64,000 nucleotides of DNA from Promicromonospora sukumoe (GTDB taxonomy: Bacteria; Actinomycetota; Actinomycetes; Actinomycetales; Cellulomonadaceae). Each line of letters opens with the position of its first letter. Positions within the stretch are counted from its first letter, which is position 1. Shown here piece after piece: positions 24,798 to 34,372 of this stretch. Location: the NCBI RefSeq assembly GCF_014137995.1, contig NZ_JACGWV010000003.1, positions 372,001 to 436,000 of the forward strand, in the 5' to 3' direction. A program made the translations under genes and the position numbers. The notes below the pieces were generated by a model. That model ran no database searches. It saw only the letters and a list, made by a program, of their open reading frames with translations, and had not been told where the DNA came from.

Positions 24798-26857
24798 CCG
24801 ACTCGAAGATCCTGTACGGCGGCGACTACAACCCCGAGCAGTGGCCGCGGCACGTCTGGGAGGACGACTACGCGGCGTTCGACAAGGCGTCGATCGACAC
24901 GGTCACGCTCAACGTCTTCTCCTGGGCCACGCTGCAGCCGGACGAGGACACCTACGACTTCGCGCGGCTCGACGAGATCGTCGCGCGCGCGGTCGAGGGC
25001 GGGCGCGGCATCGTGCTGGCCACCACGACCGGCGCGCTGCCGCCGTGGCTGGCCCACCAGCACCCCGAGGTGGAGCGCACCGACTTCCAGGGCCGGCGGC
25101 ACGTGTTCGGGCAGCGGCACAACGCCTGCCCGAGCTCGCCGGTCTATCGGCGGCTGTCGGCGGAGCTCGCCGGCCGCATCGCCGAGCGGTACGCCGGCAC
25201 GCCCGGCCTGGTCGCGTGGCACGTCGGCAACGAGTACGGCGGGTTCGACGGCGGCTGCTGGTGCGACCTGTGCGCTACGGGCTTCCGCGACTGGCTGCGC
25301 GCGCGGTACGGCACCCTGGACCGGCTGAACGAGGCGTGGAACGCGACGTTCTGGTCGCACACCTTCAGCGACTGGGCGCAGATCGTGCCGCCGAACATGC
25401 TCAGCGAGCACTGGCGCGGTCCCGACCACACCGCGTTCCAGGGCATCACGCTCGACTACCGGCGGTTCATGTCGGACGCGATGCTGGCGAACTACCGCGA
25501 CGAGAAGGCCCGCATCCGCGAGCACGACGCGACCACGCCCGTCACGACCAACTTCATGGGCATGTTCCGGCCGATCGACTACCACCGCTGGGCCGCGGAC
25601 CTCGACTTCGCCTCCTGGGACAACTACCCGCCCGGCCCGCGCGAGCACGCGCGGATGGCGCTCGCGCACGACGTCATGCGGGGCCTCAAGGACGGCGCGC
25701 CCTTCTGGGTCATGGAGCAGACGCCGACCATCACGGCCTCGCGCGACGTGAACCCGGTGAAGCGGCCGGGTGTGCTCCGGCTGTGGTCGTGGCAGGCCGT
25801 GGCGCACGGCGCGGACGCCGTCCTCTACTTCCAGATGCGGCAGGCGAAGGGGGCGAGCGAGAAGTACCACGGCGCCGTCCTGGACCACGCCGGGCGCACG
25901 GACACGCGCGCGTTCCGCGAGGTCGCGGCGCTGGGCACGGAGCTGGCCGGGCTGGGGGACGCCGTGACCGGCGCGCGGACGCCGGCCCGCGTCGCGCTGC
26001 TCTTCGACTGGGACTCCTGGTGGGCCGCCGAGATGACGGACGGCTTCAACCGGCACGCCAAGTACGTCGACACCGTGCTGGCGTACTACCGCGCGCTGTG
26101 GCAGGCGGGCGCGCAGGTCGACGTCGTGCCGACGACGGCGGACTTGACGCCGTACGACGTGGTGCTCGCGCCGATGCTGCACGTGCTCAAGGGCGACGTC
26201 GCCGACCGGCTCGCGGCCGTGACCGAGCGCGGCGGCTCCGTGCTCGCGTCGTTCTGGTCGGGCCGCGCGGACGAGGACGTCAACGCGTTCCTCATGGACG
26301 CGCCCGGGCCGCTGGGGCCGCTGTTCGGCGTGCGGGTCGAGGAGACGGACTCGGCGGAGCCGGGGGTCTCCAACCCGGTGACGCTCTCCGACGGGGCCGA
26401 CGGGGCCGACGAGGTGGTCTCGGCCGCACAGCTCGTGTTCGAGGTGCTCGTGCCCGAGGGCGCCGACGTGATCGGCACCTATGGCACCGAGTTCTACGCG
26501 GGCACGCCCGCGGTGACGCGGCACCGGCCCGGCGGGGACGACGGCGGCGAGGCCTGGTACGTCGGGACCGGGCTGGACGACGCCGGGGTCGAGTGGGTCG
26601 TGCGCCGCGTGCTCGGCCGGCACGGGCTCGTGGGCCCGTACGCCGACGCGCCCGACGTCGAACTCGCCGTGCGGTCGAAGGACGGCGTGCGGTTCGCGTT
26701 CGTGCTGTCGCACGCGACCGGGCCGGTCGAGGTCGCGGCGCACGCGTCCGGCGTCGACCTGCTGACCGGCCGGGCCGTGCGGCAGGGGGAGACGCTGCGG
26801 CTCGAACCGACCGACGTCGTCCTGCTGCGCGAGGACCCGTCCGGGGAGCCGGCGTGA
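24794..26857 (+). CDS. GH42 beta-galactosidase
   Basis: The 687-aa enzyme has the GH42 TIM barrel with acid/base Glu in GNEYGG (E147) and nucleophile Glu in VMEQTP (E308), and the zinc-type Cys cluster (HNACP, CWCDLC) of the family. A trimerisation domain (about 390-600) and a C-terminal beta-domain follow. It hydrolyses beta-galactosides, possibly also alpha-L-arabinopyranosides, from side chains of plant polymers in the cytoplasm. It overlaps GH39 upstream and the DUF624 gene downstream by 4 bases each, so the three are coupled. Confidence 0.93.
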   Translation: MTDSKILYGGDYNPEQWPRHVWEDDYAAFDKASIDTVTLNVFSWATLQPDEDTYDFARLDEIVARAVEGGRGIVLATTTGALPPWLAHQHPEVERTDFQGRRHVFGQRHNACPSSPVYRRLSAELAGRIAERYAGTPGLVAWHVGNEYGGFDGGCWCDLCATGFRDWLRARYGTLDRLNEAWNATFWSHTFSDWAQIVPPNMLSEHWRGPDHTAFQGITLDYRRFMSDAMLANYRDEKARIREHDATTPVTTNFMGMFRPIDYHRWAADLDFASWDNYPPGPREHARMALAHDVMRGLKDGAPFWVMEQTPTITASRDVNPVKRPGVLRLWSWQAVAHGADAVLYFQMRQAKGASEKYHGAVLDHAGRTDTRAFREVAALGTELAGLGDAVTGARTPARVALLFDWDSWWAAEMTDGFNRHAKYVDTVLAYYRALWQAGAQVDVVPTTADLTPYDVVLAPMLHVLKGDVADRLAAVTERGGSVLASFWSGRADEDVNAFLMDAPGPLGPLFGVRVEETDSAEPGVSNPVTLSDGADGADEVVSAAQLVFEVLVPEGADVIGTYGTEFYAGTPAVTRHRPGGDDGGEAWYVGTGLDDAGVEWVVRRVLGRHGLVGPYADAPDVELAVRSKDGVRFAFVLSHATGPVEVAAHASGVDLLTGRAVRQGETLRLEPTDVVLLREDPSGEPA

Positions 26858-27600
26858 GCACCGGCGGGCCGGGGCGCACCGGGTCGGGGCGCGAGGAGCT
26901 GGGCAACGACCGGGTGGGCGATGGCGAGCGGCGCGAGTTCGGGGAGGGCGTGCTCGGGCGCGCGACGGCGCTCGTGTACTGGCACCTGGTCGTCGAGCTG
27001 CTGCTCGTCGTCGCCGTCCTGCCTGGTGCGCTGGCCTCGCTCCTGCTGGAGCGGACGCCGGGCAACGCCGTGCTCTTCGCCCTGTGCCTGCTGCCCGTGG
27101 GGCCCGCGGTCTCGGCGGGGCTGTTCGCGCTCCGGGACCGTACCCGGGCCGAGGGGCTGACCCCGGCGGCGTCGTTCTGGCGCGGGTACCGCCTGAACTG
27201 GAAGGACGCCCTCAAGGTGTGGGTGCCCGCGCTCGCCGCGGGCGTCGTCGTGGTGCTGGGGCTGGCGAACGTCGGCGCGGGCGGTGTGCCCGGCTGGTAC
27301 GCGGGCGTGCTCGTCGTCGTCGGCGCGGGGCTGGCCCTGTGGACGGTGAACGCGCTGCTCGTCGTGTCGTTCTTCGGGTTCCGGACCCGGGACGTGGTGC
27401 GGCTCGCGGCGCACTACCTGGGCGCGAAGCCGCTCGTGACGCTCGGCAGCCTCTCGCTGCTGGTGCTGGCGGGCGGCATCGTGGTGCTGACCACGGAGGC
27501 GGTGTTCGCCCTGGTCGCGGTGGTCTGGCTGGCCCTGGTGCTGCGCAACGCGGGGCCCGTCCTGGCCGACGTCGAGGCGCGCTTCACGGACGCGGCCTGA
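26854..27600 (+). CDS. DUF624 (YesL-like) membrane protein
   Basis: The 248-aa product has a charged N-terminus of about 30 residues and six or so membrane segments. The DUF624 core contains LWTVNALLVVSFFGFRTRDV and FWRGYRLNWKDA. YesL-type proteins occur in polysaccharide-transport operons and may assist the ABC importer; their role is not established. The GTG at 26854 overlaps the GH42 stop. It closes the operon that began at 19496. Confidence 0.8.
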   Translation: MSTGGPGRTGSGREELGNDRVGDGERREFGEGVLGRATALVYWHLVVELLLVVAVLPGALASLLLERTPGNAVLFALCLLPVGPAVSAGLFALRDRTRAEGLTPAASFWRGYRLNWKDALKVWVPALAAGVVVVLGLANVGAGGVPGWYAGVLVVVGAGLALWTVNALLVVSFFGFRTRDVVRLAAHYLGAKPLVTLGSLSLLVLAGGIVVLTTEAVFALVAVVWLALVLRNAGPVLADVEARFTDAA

Positions 27601-27676
27601 GCCGGCCTGCAACTCGCGGCGACACAAATGGCCGGGTGAGATTGTCCGATCTGGGTAGGTGCGTCACAGTGCATGC

Positions 27677-28594
27677 ATGGTGATCAAGCAGGGGGACCCG
27701 GGACGGCTGACGTATCGGTATCTGCGCGTGGCGATCGTGGCCGTCGTGCTGGTGCTGTTCGTGTCGCTGGCGATGCAGATCGTCGCCGACCACGGGCGGC
27801 TGGCGTCGGGCGAGGAGTGGTGGCACGCGTCGATCAGCGCCTACTTCTACTCGCCGGTGCAGAGCGTGTTCGTGGGCACGCTGGTGGCCATCGGCACCTG
27901 CCTGATCGCGATCAAGGGGCGGCACGGCGCCGAGGAGGTGCTGCTCAACTTCGCGGGCATGTTCGCCGTCCTCGTCGCGCTGGTACCCACCCCGCTCGAC
28001 GCCGACATGTGCACCGCCGAGCCGTACTGCGTGGACGTGCCCGAGCGAGTCGGCAACAACATCGGCACGCTGCTGCTGGTCGGCGGCCTGGTGCTGGTGC
28101 TCGCGACCTGGCCGAGGCGCCGCGACCTGGCGAACCGCCACGGCTGGGACCTGTGGCTCACGTGGCTGGCCTGGGCCGCGACCGGCGTCTGGCTGCTCGT
28201 CTGGCCAGGCGGCTTCCTGACGGCGGCGCACTACGCCGCGGCCGTGCTGCTGTTCGTCTGCCTCGTCGCCGTCGCGTGGATCAACGGGTCGGACGACGCC
28301 GTCACGGCCCAGTCGCTCGAACGGCTGCGCGGCATGTCGGCCGCGGCGTTCCGGGTCTGGTACCGGTGGATCGCCGTGGTAATGGCCGTGGTGCTCGTGG
28401 CGGGCCTGGCGACCATGGCGGTGCTCGACCGGTTCGCCCCCGACTTCTTCCCGCAGACGCTGTTCGTGGTCGAGGCCGTGCTGATGCTGGTCTTCGCGCT
28501 CTTCTGGGTGCTGCAGACCATCCAGTTCTGGGAGATCGGCCTGCCGGCCCGCGCGCGCGTGGACGACCTCAGGGTCGCGGGCGACACACCTTAG
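27677..28594 (+). CDS. Polytopic membrane protein of unknown function
   Basis: The ATG at 27677 (MVIKQGD) gives a 305-aa protein with about eight membrane helices. Notable features are an acidic/aromatic loop GEEWWHASISAYFYSP after TM1 and a periplasmic-side Cys pair (DMCTAEPYCVD). I recognise no transporter or enzyme signature. A short upstream gap carries no clear promoter. It ends 50 bp before a perfect 21-bp palindrome. Confidence 0.7.
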   Translation: MVIKQGDPGRLTYRYLRVAIVAVVLVLFVSLAMQIVADHGRLASGEEWWHASISAYFYSPVQSVFVGTLVAIGTCLIAIKGRHGAEEVLLNFAGMFAVLVALVPTPLDADMCTAEPYCVDVPERVGNNIGTLLLVGGLVLVLATWPRRRDLANRHGWDLWLTWLAWAATGVWLLVWPGGFLTAAHYAAAVLLFVCLVAVAWINGSDDAVTAQSLERLRGMSAAAFRVWYRWIAVVMAVVLVAGLATMAVLDRFAPDFFPQTLFVVEAVLMLVFALFWVLQTIQFWEIGLPARARVDDLRVAGDTP

Positions 28595-28644
28595 GGCTCA
28601 CCCGTGGCCGGCGCGTCGCCGGAGGGAGAACTGTTCCGCCGGGC

Positions 28645-28687
28645 GTGTGTTGCCGTGAGTAGACATTGTCTACTCACGGCAACACAC
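28645..28687. terminator. Perfect 21-bp palindrome, single-base centre
   Basis: GTGTGTTGCCGTGAGTAGAC and one further base (28645-28665) are mirrored at 28667-28687 around one T. It lies after the membrane protein gene and before the serine hydrolase gene. Confidence 0.75.
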
Positions 28688-28770
28688 CCCCAGCGCGCAG
28701 TGTTGCCCCGGCGACCTAGCCGAGCGGGTTGCGCCGATTACTTTTCTTCGCCCGGCCGGTCGGACCTGGC

Positions 28771-29940
28771 ATGGGTGACGACGCCGCACGTGCCGCGCAG
28801 GCTCTTGTCCAGGAGGCCGTCGACCGGTTCGTGGCCGACGATCCGGGGCTCGGCGTGCAGGTCGCCGTCATCCATGAGGGCGAGCTCGTCGCCGACGTCG
28901 CGGGCGGCCCGGCCCGTGGCCCACGGGGCCCGGCCGTCCGTGAGCCGACGGCGGCCGTCACACCCGACTCCCTGCTGTTCGCGGCGTCAGCGGCCAAGGG
29001 CGTGGCCTCCGCCGTCGCGCACGTGCTGGTGGAGCGCGGCGAGCTGGCGTACGACCTGCGGATCGCCGACGTCTGGCCCGAGTTCGCCGCGCACGGCAAG
29101 GGCGGCGCCACCCTGCGGCACGTGCTGCTGCACTCGGTGGGCGTGCCGGCCCCGCCGTACACGACGACGGTCGGGGACCTGTGCGACTGGGACGGCATGT
29201 GCCGGTCGCTCGCCGACGCGGAGCCCTGGTGGGAGCCGGGCACCGGGTTCGGGTACCACGCCCAGACGTTTGGCTTCCTGCTCGGCGAGACGGTGCGGCG
29301 GGCAACGGGGCACACGCTGTCGTGGTGGCTCCGGGAGGCCGTGACGGGCCCGCTCGGCGTCGAGGACGATGTCCACTTCGGCGTCCCGGCGGCGCAGCTC
29401 GACCGGGTCGCGCCCCAGGTCCCGGCGCCAGGTCCGCCGTCGGCCCCCGAGACCGGCTCGCCCGCCGACCGGGCCCTGCCGCCGGGCATCCGGCCGGACG
29501 CCGCCTTCGCCAACCGGCGCGACGTGCTCACGAGCGACATCCCCTCCGGGGGCACGATGTCGGCGCGCGGCGCGGCGCGCGTGTACGCGGGCCTGCTGGG
29601 GTACGACGGCGCCGCCCTCGTGTCGCCCGAGCGCCTGACGGAGCTGGCCCGGCCCGCCTACGAGGGGCCGGACGAGGTGATGGGACTGCCGTCGGTGCGG
29701 TGGGCCCTCGGGTTCGCCCCCTCCCGACCTGGCCCGGACCCCTCCCGCCCGGGGTCGGCCTTCGGTATGTTCGGCGCGAACGGGTCCGGGATGTGGGCCG
29801 ACATCGACTCCCGCGTCGCGGTGGCCGTGCTGCGGAACCGGTTCGGCCCGGACCTGAGCACCGCCGGCGAGATCGACCGGCTCGTCGCAGATCTTTTTCC
29901 GACGTCGTCCCGAGGAGAAGACTCATGGACAACCCAGTGA
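28771..29940 (+). CDS. Serine hydrolase, class C beta-lactamase fold
   Basis: This 389-aa cytoplasmic protein resembles EstB/AmpC-type serine hydrolases. The nucleophile motif is SAAK (SxxK). The second motif is GYHAQTFG, with His-Ala in place of the usual Y-x-N, and the third is FGANGSG in place of HxG/KTG, as in many esterase members. The ATG at 28771 is preferred to a TTG frame start at 28729. Its 3' end overlaps the following gene by 16 bases. Carboxylesterase activity is more likely than peptidase activity; the substrate is unknown. Confidence 0.78.
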   Translation: MGDDAARAAQALVQEAVDRFVADDPGLGVQVAVIHEGELVADVAGGPARGPRGPAVREPTAAVTPDSLLFAASAAKGVASAVAHVLVERGELAYDLRIADVWPEFAAHGKGGATLRHVLLHSVGVPAPPYTTTVGDLCDWDGMCRSLADAEPWWEPGTGFGYHAQTFGFLLGETVRRATGHTLSWWLREAVTGPLGVEDDVHFGVPAAQLDRVAPQVPAPGPPSAPETGSPADRALPPGIRPDAAFANRRDVLTSDIPSGGTMSARGAARVYAGLLGYDGAALVSPERLTELARPAYEGPDEVMGLPSVRWALGFAPSRPGPDPSRPGSAFGMFGANGSGMWADIDSRVAVAVLRNRFGPDLSTAGEIDRLVADLFPTSSRGEDSWTTQ

Positions 29941-30431
29941 CCGAGCTCGACGCACGATTCAGCGACCCCAACGTGCAGCCCACGGCGTGGGAAGAGGCGC
30001 AGGGCGTGCTCGAGAACGCCCAGCTCTCCTGGCTGACCACCGTGCGCGCCGACGGCCGCCCGCACGTCACGCCGCTGGTCGCCGTCTGGCACGAGGGGGC
30101 GCTGCACTTCACCACGGGCCCCGAGGAGCAGAAGGCGGTCAACCTGGAGGCCAACCCGAACGTCGTCCTGACCACCGGCGACAGCACCTGGAACAAGGGG
30201 CTCGACGTCATGGTCGAGGGCCCGGCCCGGCGCGTCACCGACCAGCGGACCCTGGAGCTGCTCGCCGCCGCGTGGCGCGACAAGTGGACCGGGCAGTGGC
30301 AGTACGAGGTGGGCGACGGGGCCTTCGCCAACGACATCGGCGGGACCGCGCTGGTGTTCGCGGTGCAGCCGACGAAGGTGCTGGCCTTCGGCAAGGGCAC
30401 GTACAGCCAGACGTCGTACGTGCCTCAGTAG
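29925..30431 (+). CDS. Pyridoxamine 5'-phosphate oxidase-fold (flavin/F420) protein
   Basis: The 168-aa protein has the split-barrel flavin-binding fold: SWLTTVRADGRPHVTPLV at the N-terminal strand pair, FTTGPEEQKAVNLEANPNV, and a C-terminal ALVFAVQPTKVLAF. Such proteins bind FMN or F420 and reduce or oxidise small molecules. GAGGAG eight bases before the ATG supports the start, although it lies inside the preceding gene. The stop overlaps by 7 bp the end of the GH67 gene on the opposite strand. Confidence 0.82.
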   Translation: MDNPVTELDARFSDPNVQPTAWEEAQGVLENAQLSWLTTVRADGRPHVTPLVAVWHEGALHFTTGPEEQKAVNLEANPNVVLTTGDSTWNKGLDVMVEGPARRVTDQRTLELLAAAWRDKWTGQWQYEVGDGAFANDIGGTALVFAVQPTKVLAFGKGTYSQTSYVPQ

Positions 30432-32539
30432 ATCCTGCGCCCCCGCTCGTCCGGGATGCCGGACTTGCGGAAGAAGTAGGTGTTCACCTGGTCGCGCCAC
30501 TCGGTCGCGCTCCGGAGCTGCTCGGCGAGCCGCTCCGAGACCCGCTCGGAGACGTGCGGGTCCACGAGCGTCGAGACCTCCGACCAGGCGCCGATCATCG
30601 CCTCGACCCGGGCCACGCCGTCGAAGTGGCTGTCGTAAATGTGCTGCACCACGGTGCTGCCGCTCTGCAGCACGTGCGTGTACGGCACGTGGTGGAAGAA
30701 GAGCAGCAGCTCGTCGGGGCACGTCGACGGCGACTCGTACACCGCCGACCACGGGGCCGGGTACTGGCCCGCGTAGCCGGTGCCGGTGCGCACGGTACGG
30801 TCCACGCCGATGCCGTCGCGGTCGGCGAAGTGGTAGGTGCCCCACGGGGTGTACTCGTAGCCGTCGACGTCGGGCCCGTAGTGGTGGCCGGGGCGCACCA
30901 TGAAGCCGACGCCGAGCGGCGACGTGTACTGCTCGTACGTCTCCCACGACCGGTCCAGCACCGTGTGCAGCGCGTCGCGGACGGCGGACGGCGTGCCCGG
31001 GAAGGTCAGCGCCGCCCACTCGTCGAGCAGGGCGCCCGGGTCGAGCGCCGGGTCCCAGCACAGCCGCCCGTAGGCGTAGAGGTTGGCCTGGGCGAACGGG
31101 TGCCCGGTCCAGAACTCGTCGTCGCCCACGTTGGACACGGCCGCGAACCCGCCGGCGGGCTTGCGCCAGGTGCCGGTGCCGGGGTCCTCGACGGCCTTGC
31201 CCCGGCCGGTCGCGAGGTCGGCGACGGTGGGCGAGCCGCCCTCGCCGCCGGACGCGTCCCAGAACCGGAACCGGAGGATCTGGCTCCACTGCGGCCCCAG
31301 GTACACGGCGTGCTGCTGCTGGCCGGTGTACTCCTGGGTGACCTGCAGCTCCAGGGCCACGCGGGTGTGCGGCATCGCGGCCAGCACGGGGGACAGGGGC
31401 TCGCGGACCTGGAAGTCCAGCGGGCCGTACTTGACCTGGAGCACCACGTTGTCCGAGAAGGCCCCGTCCAGCGGGTGGAAGTGGTCGTACGCGGCGCGGG
31501 CCCGGTCGGTCGACCGGTCGCGCCAGTCCTGCTTGTGGTCGTAGACGAACGCCCGCCAGTGGATCAGCCCGTCGTAGGGCTCGACGGCCGCGGCCAGCAT
31601 GTTCGCGCCGTCGGCGTGGGTGCGGCCGTAGGCGAACGGGCCGGGCTGTCCCTCGGAGTCCGCCTTGACGACGAAGCCGCCGAAGTCCGGGATGGCGTCC
31701 CAGACGCGCGCCGCGGCGCGCACCCACCAGTGCGCGACGTCCTGGTCCAGCGGGTCCGACGTGTCGAGCCCGCCCAGCGTGATGGGCGAGGCGAACGACA
31801 CGGACAGGTGCACCCGGATGCCCCAGCGCCGGAAGACGGCGGCGACCCGCACGACGTCGCCCAGGTCCTCGGTCAGCAGCCGCGCCTCGCGCGTGTGCAC
31901 GTTGACGTTGTTGATCGCCACGCGGTTGATCCCGACGGCGGCCAGCAGCCGCGCGTACCGCTCGACCCGGGACAGGTCGGCGTGCACGTAGCCGTGGTCG
32001 TAGAAGATCGAGCCGCCGGAGTAGCCCCGCTCGACCTGCCCCATCACGGGGTGCACGTCCACGTTGTCCCAGTGGTCGAGCATGCGCAGGTCGGTCGCGG
32101 GCGCGTGGGTCTCGTCGGCGTCGGGCCCGTCGAACGCGGCCTCGCCCAGGCGCACCACGTGGAACAGTCCGTGCAGCAGCCCGGCGTCCGACGCCGCCTG
32201 CACGACGACGGCGCCCGCCTCGCGGGTGAGCCGGAAGCTCTCGTCGGTCCCCTCGCCGGTCGAGCCTGTCGAGACCATCGGCGTCTCGACAGGCTCGACC
32301 AGCGGTGGCGACAGGGTCAGGACCAGCTCGGCGTCGGACACGCCGTCGCCCACCTCCAGGCGCGAGAACGCGCCGCCGAACCGGGCGGTCGCCGCGGCGA
32401 CCTCCTCGGCGACGGTGCCGGTCAGCGCGCCGTCGCCGGCCACGACGACCCGGCGGCTGCCGAGCGCGGCGAACGCGTCGTCGTGCAGCCAGGCCGAGTG
32501 GGCGGTGTGCTCCGTGAGGGGGCGGGAGTCAACGGTCAC
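30425..32539 (-). CDS. GH67 alpha-glucuronidase
   Basis: The 704-aa enzyme cuts the alpha-1,2 bond of (4-O-methyl)glucuronic acid on xylo-oligosaccharides. Family hallmarks are KADSEGQPGP with the general acid Glu, GPLDFQVREPLSPV with the base Asp, and ALELQVTQEY with the second carboxylate, followed by the C-terminal helical domain (PGHHYGPDVDGYEYTPWG). No signal peptide is present, so it acts on imported aldouronic acids. A REP palindrome is inserted in frame in the N-terminal domain (about residues 80-94). It lies downstream of uxaC on the same strand with a palindrome between. Confidence 0.93.
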   Translation of the reverse strand: MTVDSRPLTEHTAHSAWLHDDAFAALGSRRVVVAGDGALTGTVAEEVAAATARFGGAFSRLEVGDGVSDAELVLTLSPPLVEPVETPMVSTGSTGEGTDESFRLTREAGAVVVQAASDAGLLHGLFHVVRLGEAAFDGPDADETHAPATDLRMLDHWDNVDVHPVMGQVERGYSGGSIFYDHGYVHADLSRVERYARLLAAVGINRVAINNVNVHTREARLLTEDLGDVVRVAAVFRRWGIRVHLSVSFASPITLGGLDTSDPLDQDVAHWWVRAAARVWDAIPDFGGFVVKADSEGQPGPFAYGRTHADGANMLAAAVEPYDGLIHWRAFVYDHKQDWRDRSTDRARAAYDHFHPLDGAFSDNVVLQVKYGPLDFQVREPLSPVLAAMPHTRVALELQVTQEYTGQQQHAVYLGPQWSQILRFRFWDASGGEGGSPTVADLATGRGKAVEDPGTGTWRKPAGGFAAVSNVGDDEFWTGHPFAQANLYAYGRLCWDPALDPGALLDEWAALTFPGTPSAVRDALHTVLDRSWETYEQYTSPLGVGFMVRPGHHYGPDVDGYEYTPWGTYHFADRDGIGVDRTVRTGTGYAGQYPAPWSAVYESPSTCPDELLLFFHHVPYTHVLQSGSTVVQHIYDSHFDGVARVEAMIGAWSEVSTLVDPHVSERVSERLAEQLRSATEWRDQVNTYFFRKSGIPDERGRRIY
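32258..32300. repeat. In-frame REP palindrome inside the GH67 gene
   Basis: GGTCGAGCCTGTCGAGAC (32258-32275) is mirrored perfectly at 32283-32300 around a 7-base loop. In the gene's frame it encodes VEPVET then MVSTGSTGEG, in the loop between two N-terminal strands. Confidence 0.85.
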
Positions 32540-32673
32540 GGGGGTGTCCCATCCGTCTTGCGGTTGATATGCGGATATGTGGGGCTCTACGGGAACTCTG
32601 CCTCAGCGGCGGCGCCCGGTCCACCCCAGGGCTCAGGTCCACCCGGCCCGTGAAATCTGGGTGATCACCACTC

Positions 32674-32740
32674 CACTTCGAAGCCTAGGTTTCTTCGCTT
32701 TGGGGCGCCTCAAAAGGGAGAAACTTAGGTTTCGAAGGGG
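32674..32740. repeat. Degenerate P1-family palindrome between uxaC and GH67
   Basis: The arms around CTTCGAAGCCTAGGTTTCTT (from 32676) and AGAAACTTAGGTTTCGAAGG (to 32738) are clearly those of the P1 family seen at 41387, 41536, 46042 and 59462, but with several mismatches. It lies 84 bp after the uxaC stop. The rest of the 284-bp gap holds no gene; no clear promoter for GH67 was identified. Confidence 0.75.
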
Positions 32741-32823
32741 AGGGCGACGACGGCGCCGGGCCGGGCCCGGGGACGACGGCGGCCGGGCCGGCGCCCGACG
32801 GGACCGGCCCCGCCCCGCTGTCC

Positions 32824-34260
32824 TCAGCGGGCCGCGTACGCCTGCTTCGGCAGGTGGTAGGCCAGGTCGGCGGCGGTCTCCACGGCCTCGTCCAGGTCGA
32901 GGCGGTGCTCCGCGACCAGCCGGGCGAGGTAGCCGGCGTCTACCCGGCGGGCCAGGTCGTGCCGCGCGGGGATCGAGCAGAACGCGCGGGTGTCGTCCAC
33001 GAAGCCCGACATGTTCGAGAACCCTGCCGTCTCCGTCGCGGCCTCGCGGAACCGGGCCATCGCGTCAGGCGCGTCCAGGAACCACCAGGGCGCGCCCAGC
33101 CGCAGCGCCGGGTACACGCCGGCCAGCGGCGCGAGCTCGCGCGAGTACACGTCCTCGTCGATGGTGAACGCGATCATCCGGAAGCTCTGCGAGTTGCCGA
33201 ACGCCTCCAGCACCGGGCGCAGGCCCTGCGCGAAGTCGACGGCCACGGGGATGTCGTAGCCCTTGTCGGGGCCGAACGCCGCGGCGACGGCGGGGTCGTG
33301 GTCGCGCAGCACGCCGGGGTGGAACTGCATGACCAGGCCGTCCTCGGCCGACATCGCGGCCATCTGGAACAGCATGTGCGCCGAGAACGCCGCCTCCTCG
33401 GCGGCGGACAGCACCGCGCCGCCCGTGTCCGGCTCGGCCGCGAACGCCTTCTCGAACAGGGTGCGGGCCACGTCGTCGGGCAGCGGGGTGGTGTCCGCGC
33501 TGAAGTGGCCGTGGTCCGTGGCCAGGCCGCCCGCCGCGACGAACGCGGCGCGGCGCTCGCGGAGCGCCGCCAGGTAGCCGTCGTAGGTGTCGGTGGCGAT
33601 GCCGGACGCCGTCGCGAGCCGCTCCAGGTCGCCCCGCCAGGTCGCCCGGGCGGGGTGCAGCAGCGGGTCGGGCCGGAAGGTCGGCAGCACCCGGCCGGGC
33701 AGCTCGGCGGCCAGCCGGGAGTGCGCGTCGAGCGGGCTCCAGGCCGGGTCGGTGGTGGCGATGACCTCGATGTTGAACCGGTCCAGCAGCGCGCGGGGGC
33801 GGAAGTCCGGCTCGGCCAGCCGCTCCGCGATCTGGTCGTAGACCTGGTCGGCCGTCTCGGCCGACGGGCGCACCGTGACGCCGAAGATCTCGACGAGCTC
33901 GTGCTCCGTCCAGTACCGCGTGGGCGTGCCGCGGAAGTGCTTCCAGCCCGCGCAGAACCGCCGGAAGATCTCGCGCGGGTCGGCCTCGAAGCCCGGCGCC
34001 CCGGCGGGTCCGACCCCCAGCTCCGGGAGGTTCGCGCCCTGCGAGACGAGCATCCGCGTCAGGTAGTGGTCGGGGACCACGAGGAGCTGGGCGGGGTCGG
34101 GGAACGGCTCGTCGTCCGCGAAGGCGTCGACGTCGACGTGGCCGTGCATCGACACGATCGGGAGGTCCTGGACCGCCGCGTAGATCTCGCGGGCGATCGG
34201 CCGCGTCACGGGGTCGGCGGGCAGGGCCCGGTCGGGGTGCAGCGTCCAGGTGTCGGTCAC
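32824..34260 (-). CDS. uxaC: Glucuronate (uronate) isomerase
   Basis: This 478-aa enzyme converts D-glucuronate to D-fructuronate (and galacturonate to tagaturonate). It has the amidohydrolase-type barrel with SMHGHVD at the N-terminus and the family blocks KHFRGTPTRYWTEHEL, TTDPAWSPLDAH and MQFHPGVLRDH. The GTG at 34260 follows an ideal AGGAGG; the longer frame to 34494 would run through the divergent regulator's operators. It is divergent from a LacI gene, so joint control is likely. It acts directly after GH67. Confidence 0.95.
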   Translation of the reverse strand: MTDTWTLHPDRALPADPVTRPIAREIYAAVQDLPIVSMHGHVDVDAFADDEPFPDPAQLLVVPDHYLTRMLVSQGANLPELGVGPAGAPGFEADPREIFRRFCAGWKHFRGTPTRYWTEHELVEIFGVTVRPSAETADQVYDQIAERLAEPDFRPRALLDRFNIEVIATTDPAWSPLDAHSRLAAELPGRVLPTFRPDPLLHPARATWRGDLERLATASGIATDTYDGYLAALRERRAAFVAAGGLATDHGHFSADTTPLPDDVARTLFEKAFAAEPDTGGAVLSAAEEAAFSAHMLFQMAAMSAEDGLVMQFHPGVLRDHDPAVAAAFGPDKGYDIPVAVDFAQGLRPVLEAFGNSQSFRMIAFTIDEDVYSRELAPLAGVYPALRLGAPWWFLDAPDAMARFREAATETAGFSNMSGFVDDTRAFCSIPARHDLARRVDAGYLARLVAEHRLDLDEAVETAADLAYHLPKQAYAAR

Positions 34261-34274
34261 AGTGTCCTCCTGAG

Positions 34275-34305
34275 GGCAACGTTGCCGGTTCGGGTAAGCG
34301 CTTCC
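34275..34305. promoter_or_regulatory. Operator-like palindromes in the uxaC leader
   Basis: A perfect 12-bp palindrome GGCAACGTTGCC lies at 34275-34286, and a near palindrome GTAAGCGCTTCC lies at 34294-34305. Both have the CG-centred form bound by LacI-family proteins and lie 15-45 bases upstream of the uxaC start. Confidence 0.5.
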
Positions 34306-34372
34306 GCATCGTAGGCACTGCCGTGCATCGATACGAACGTGGGTCGCCATACGGACGTAAAGAATCGGGCGT

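Noticed and set aside
24212..26743. 843-codon open frame antisense to GH39/GH42
   Set aside because: The sense strand has complete GH39 and GH42 catalytic motifs. The antisense protein is Arg/His/Val-rich without a fold signature.
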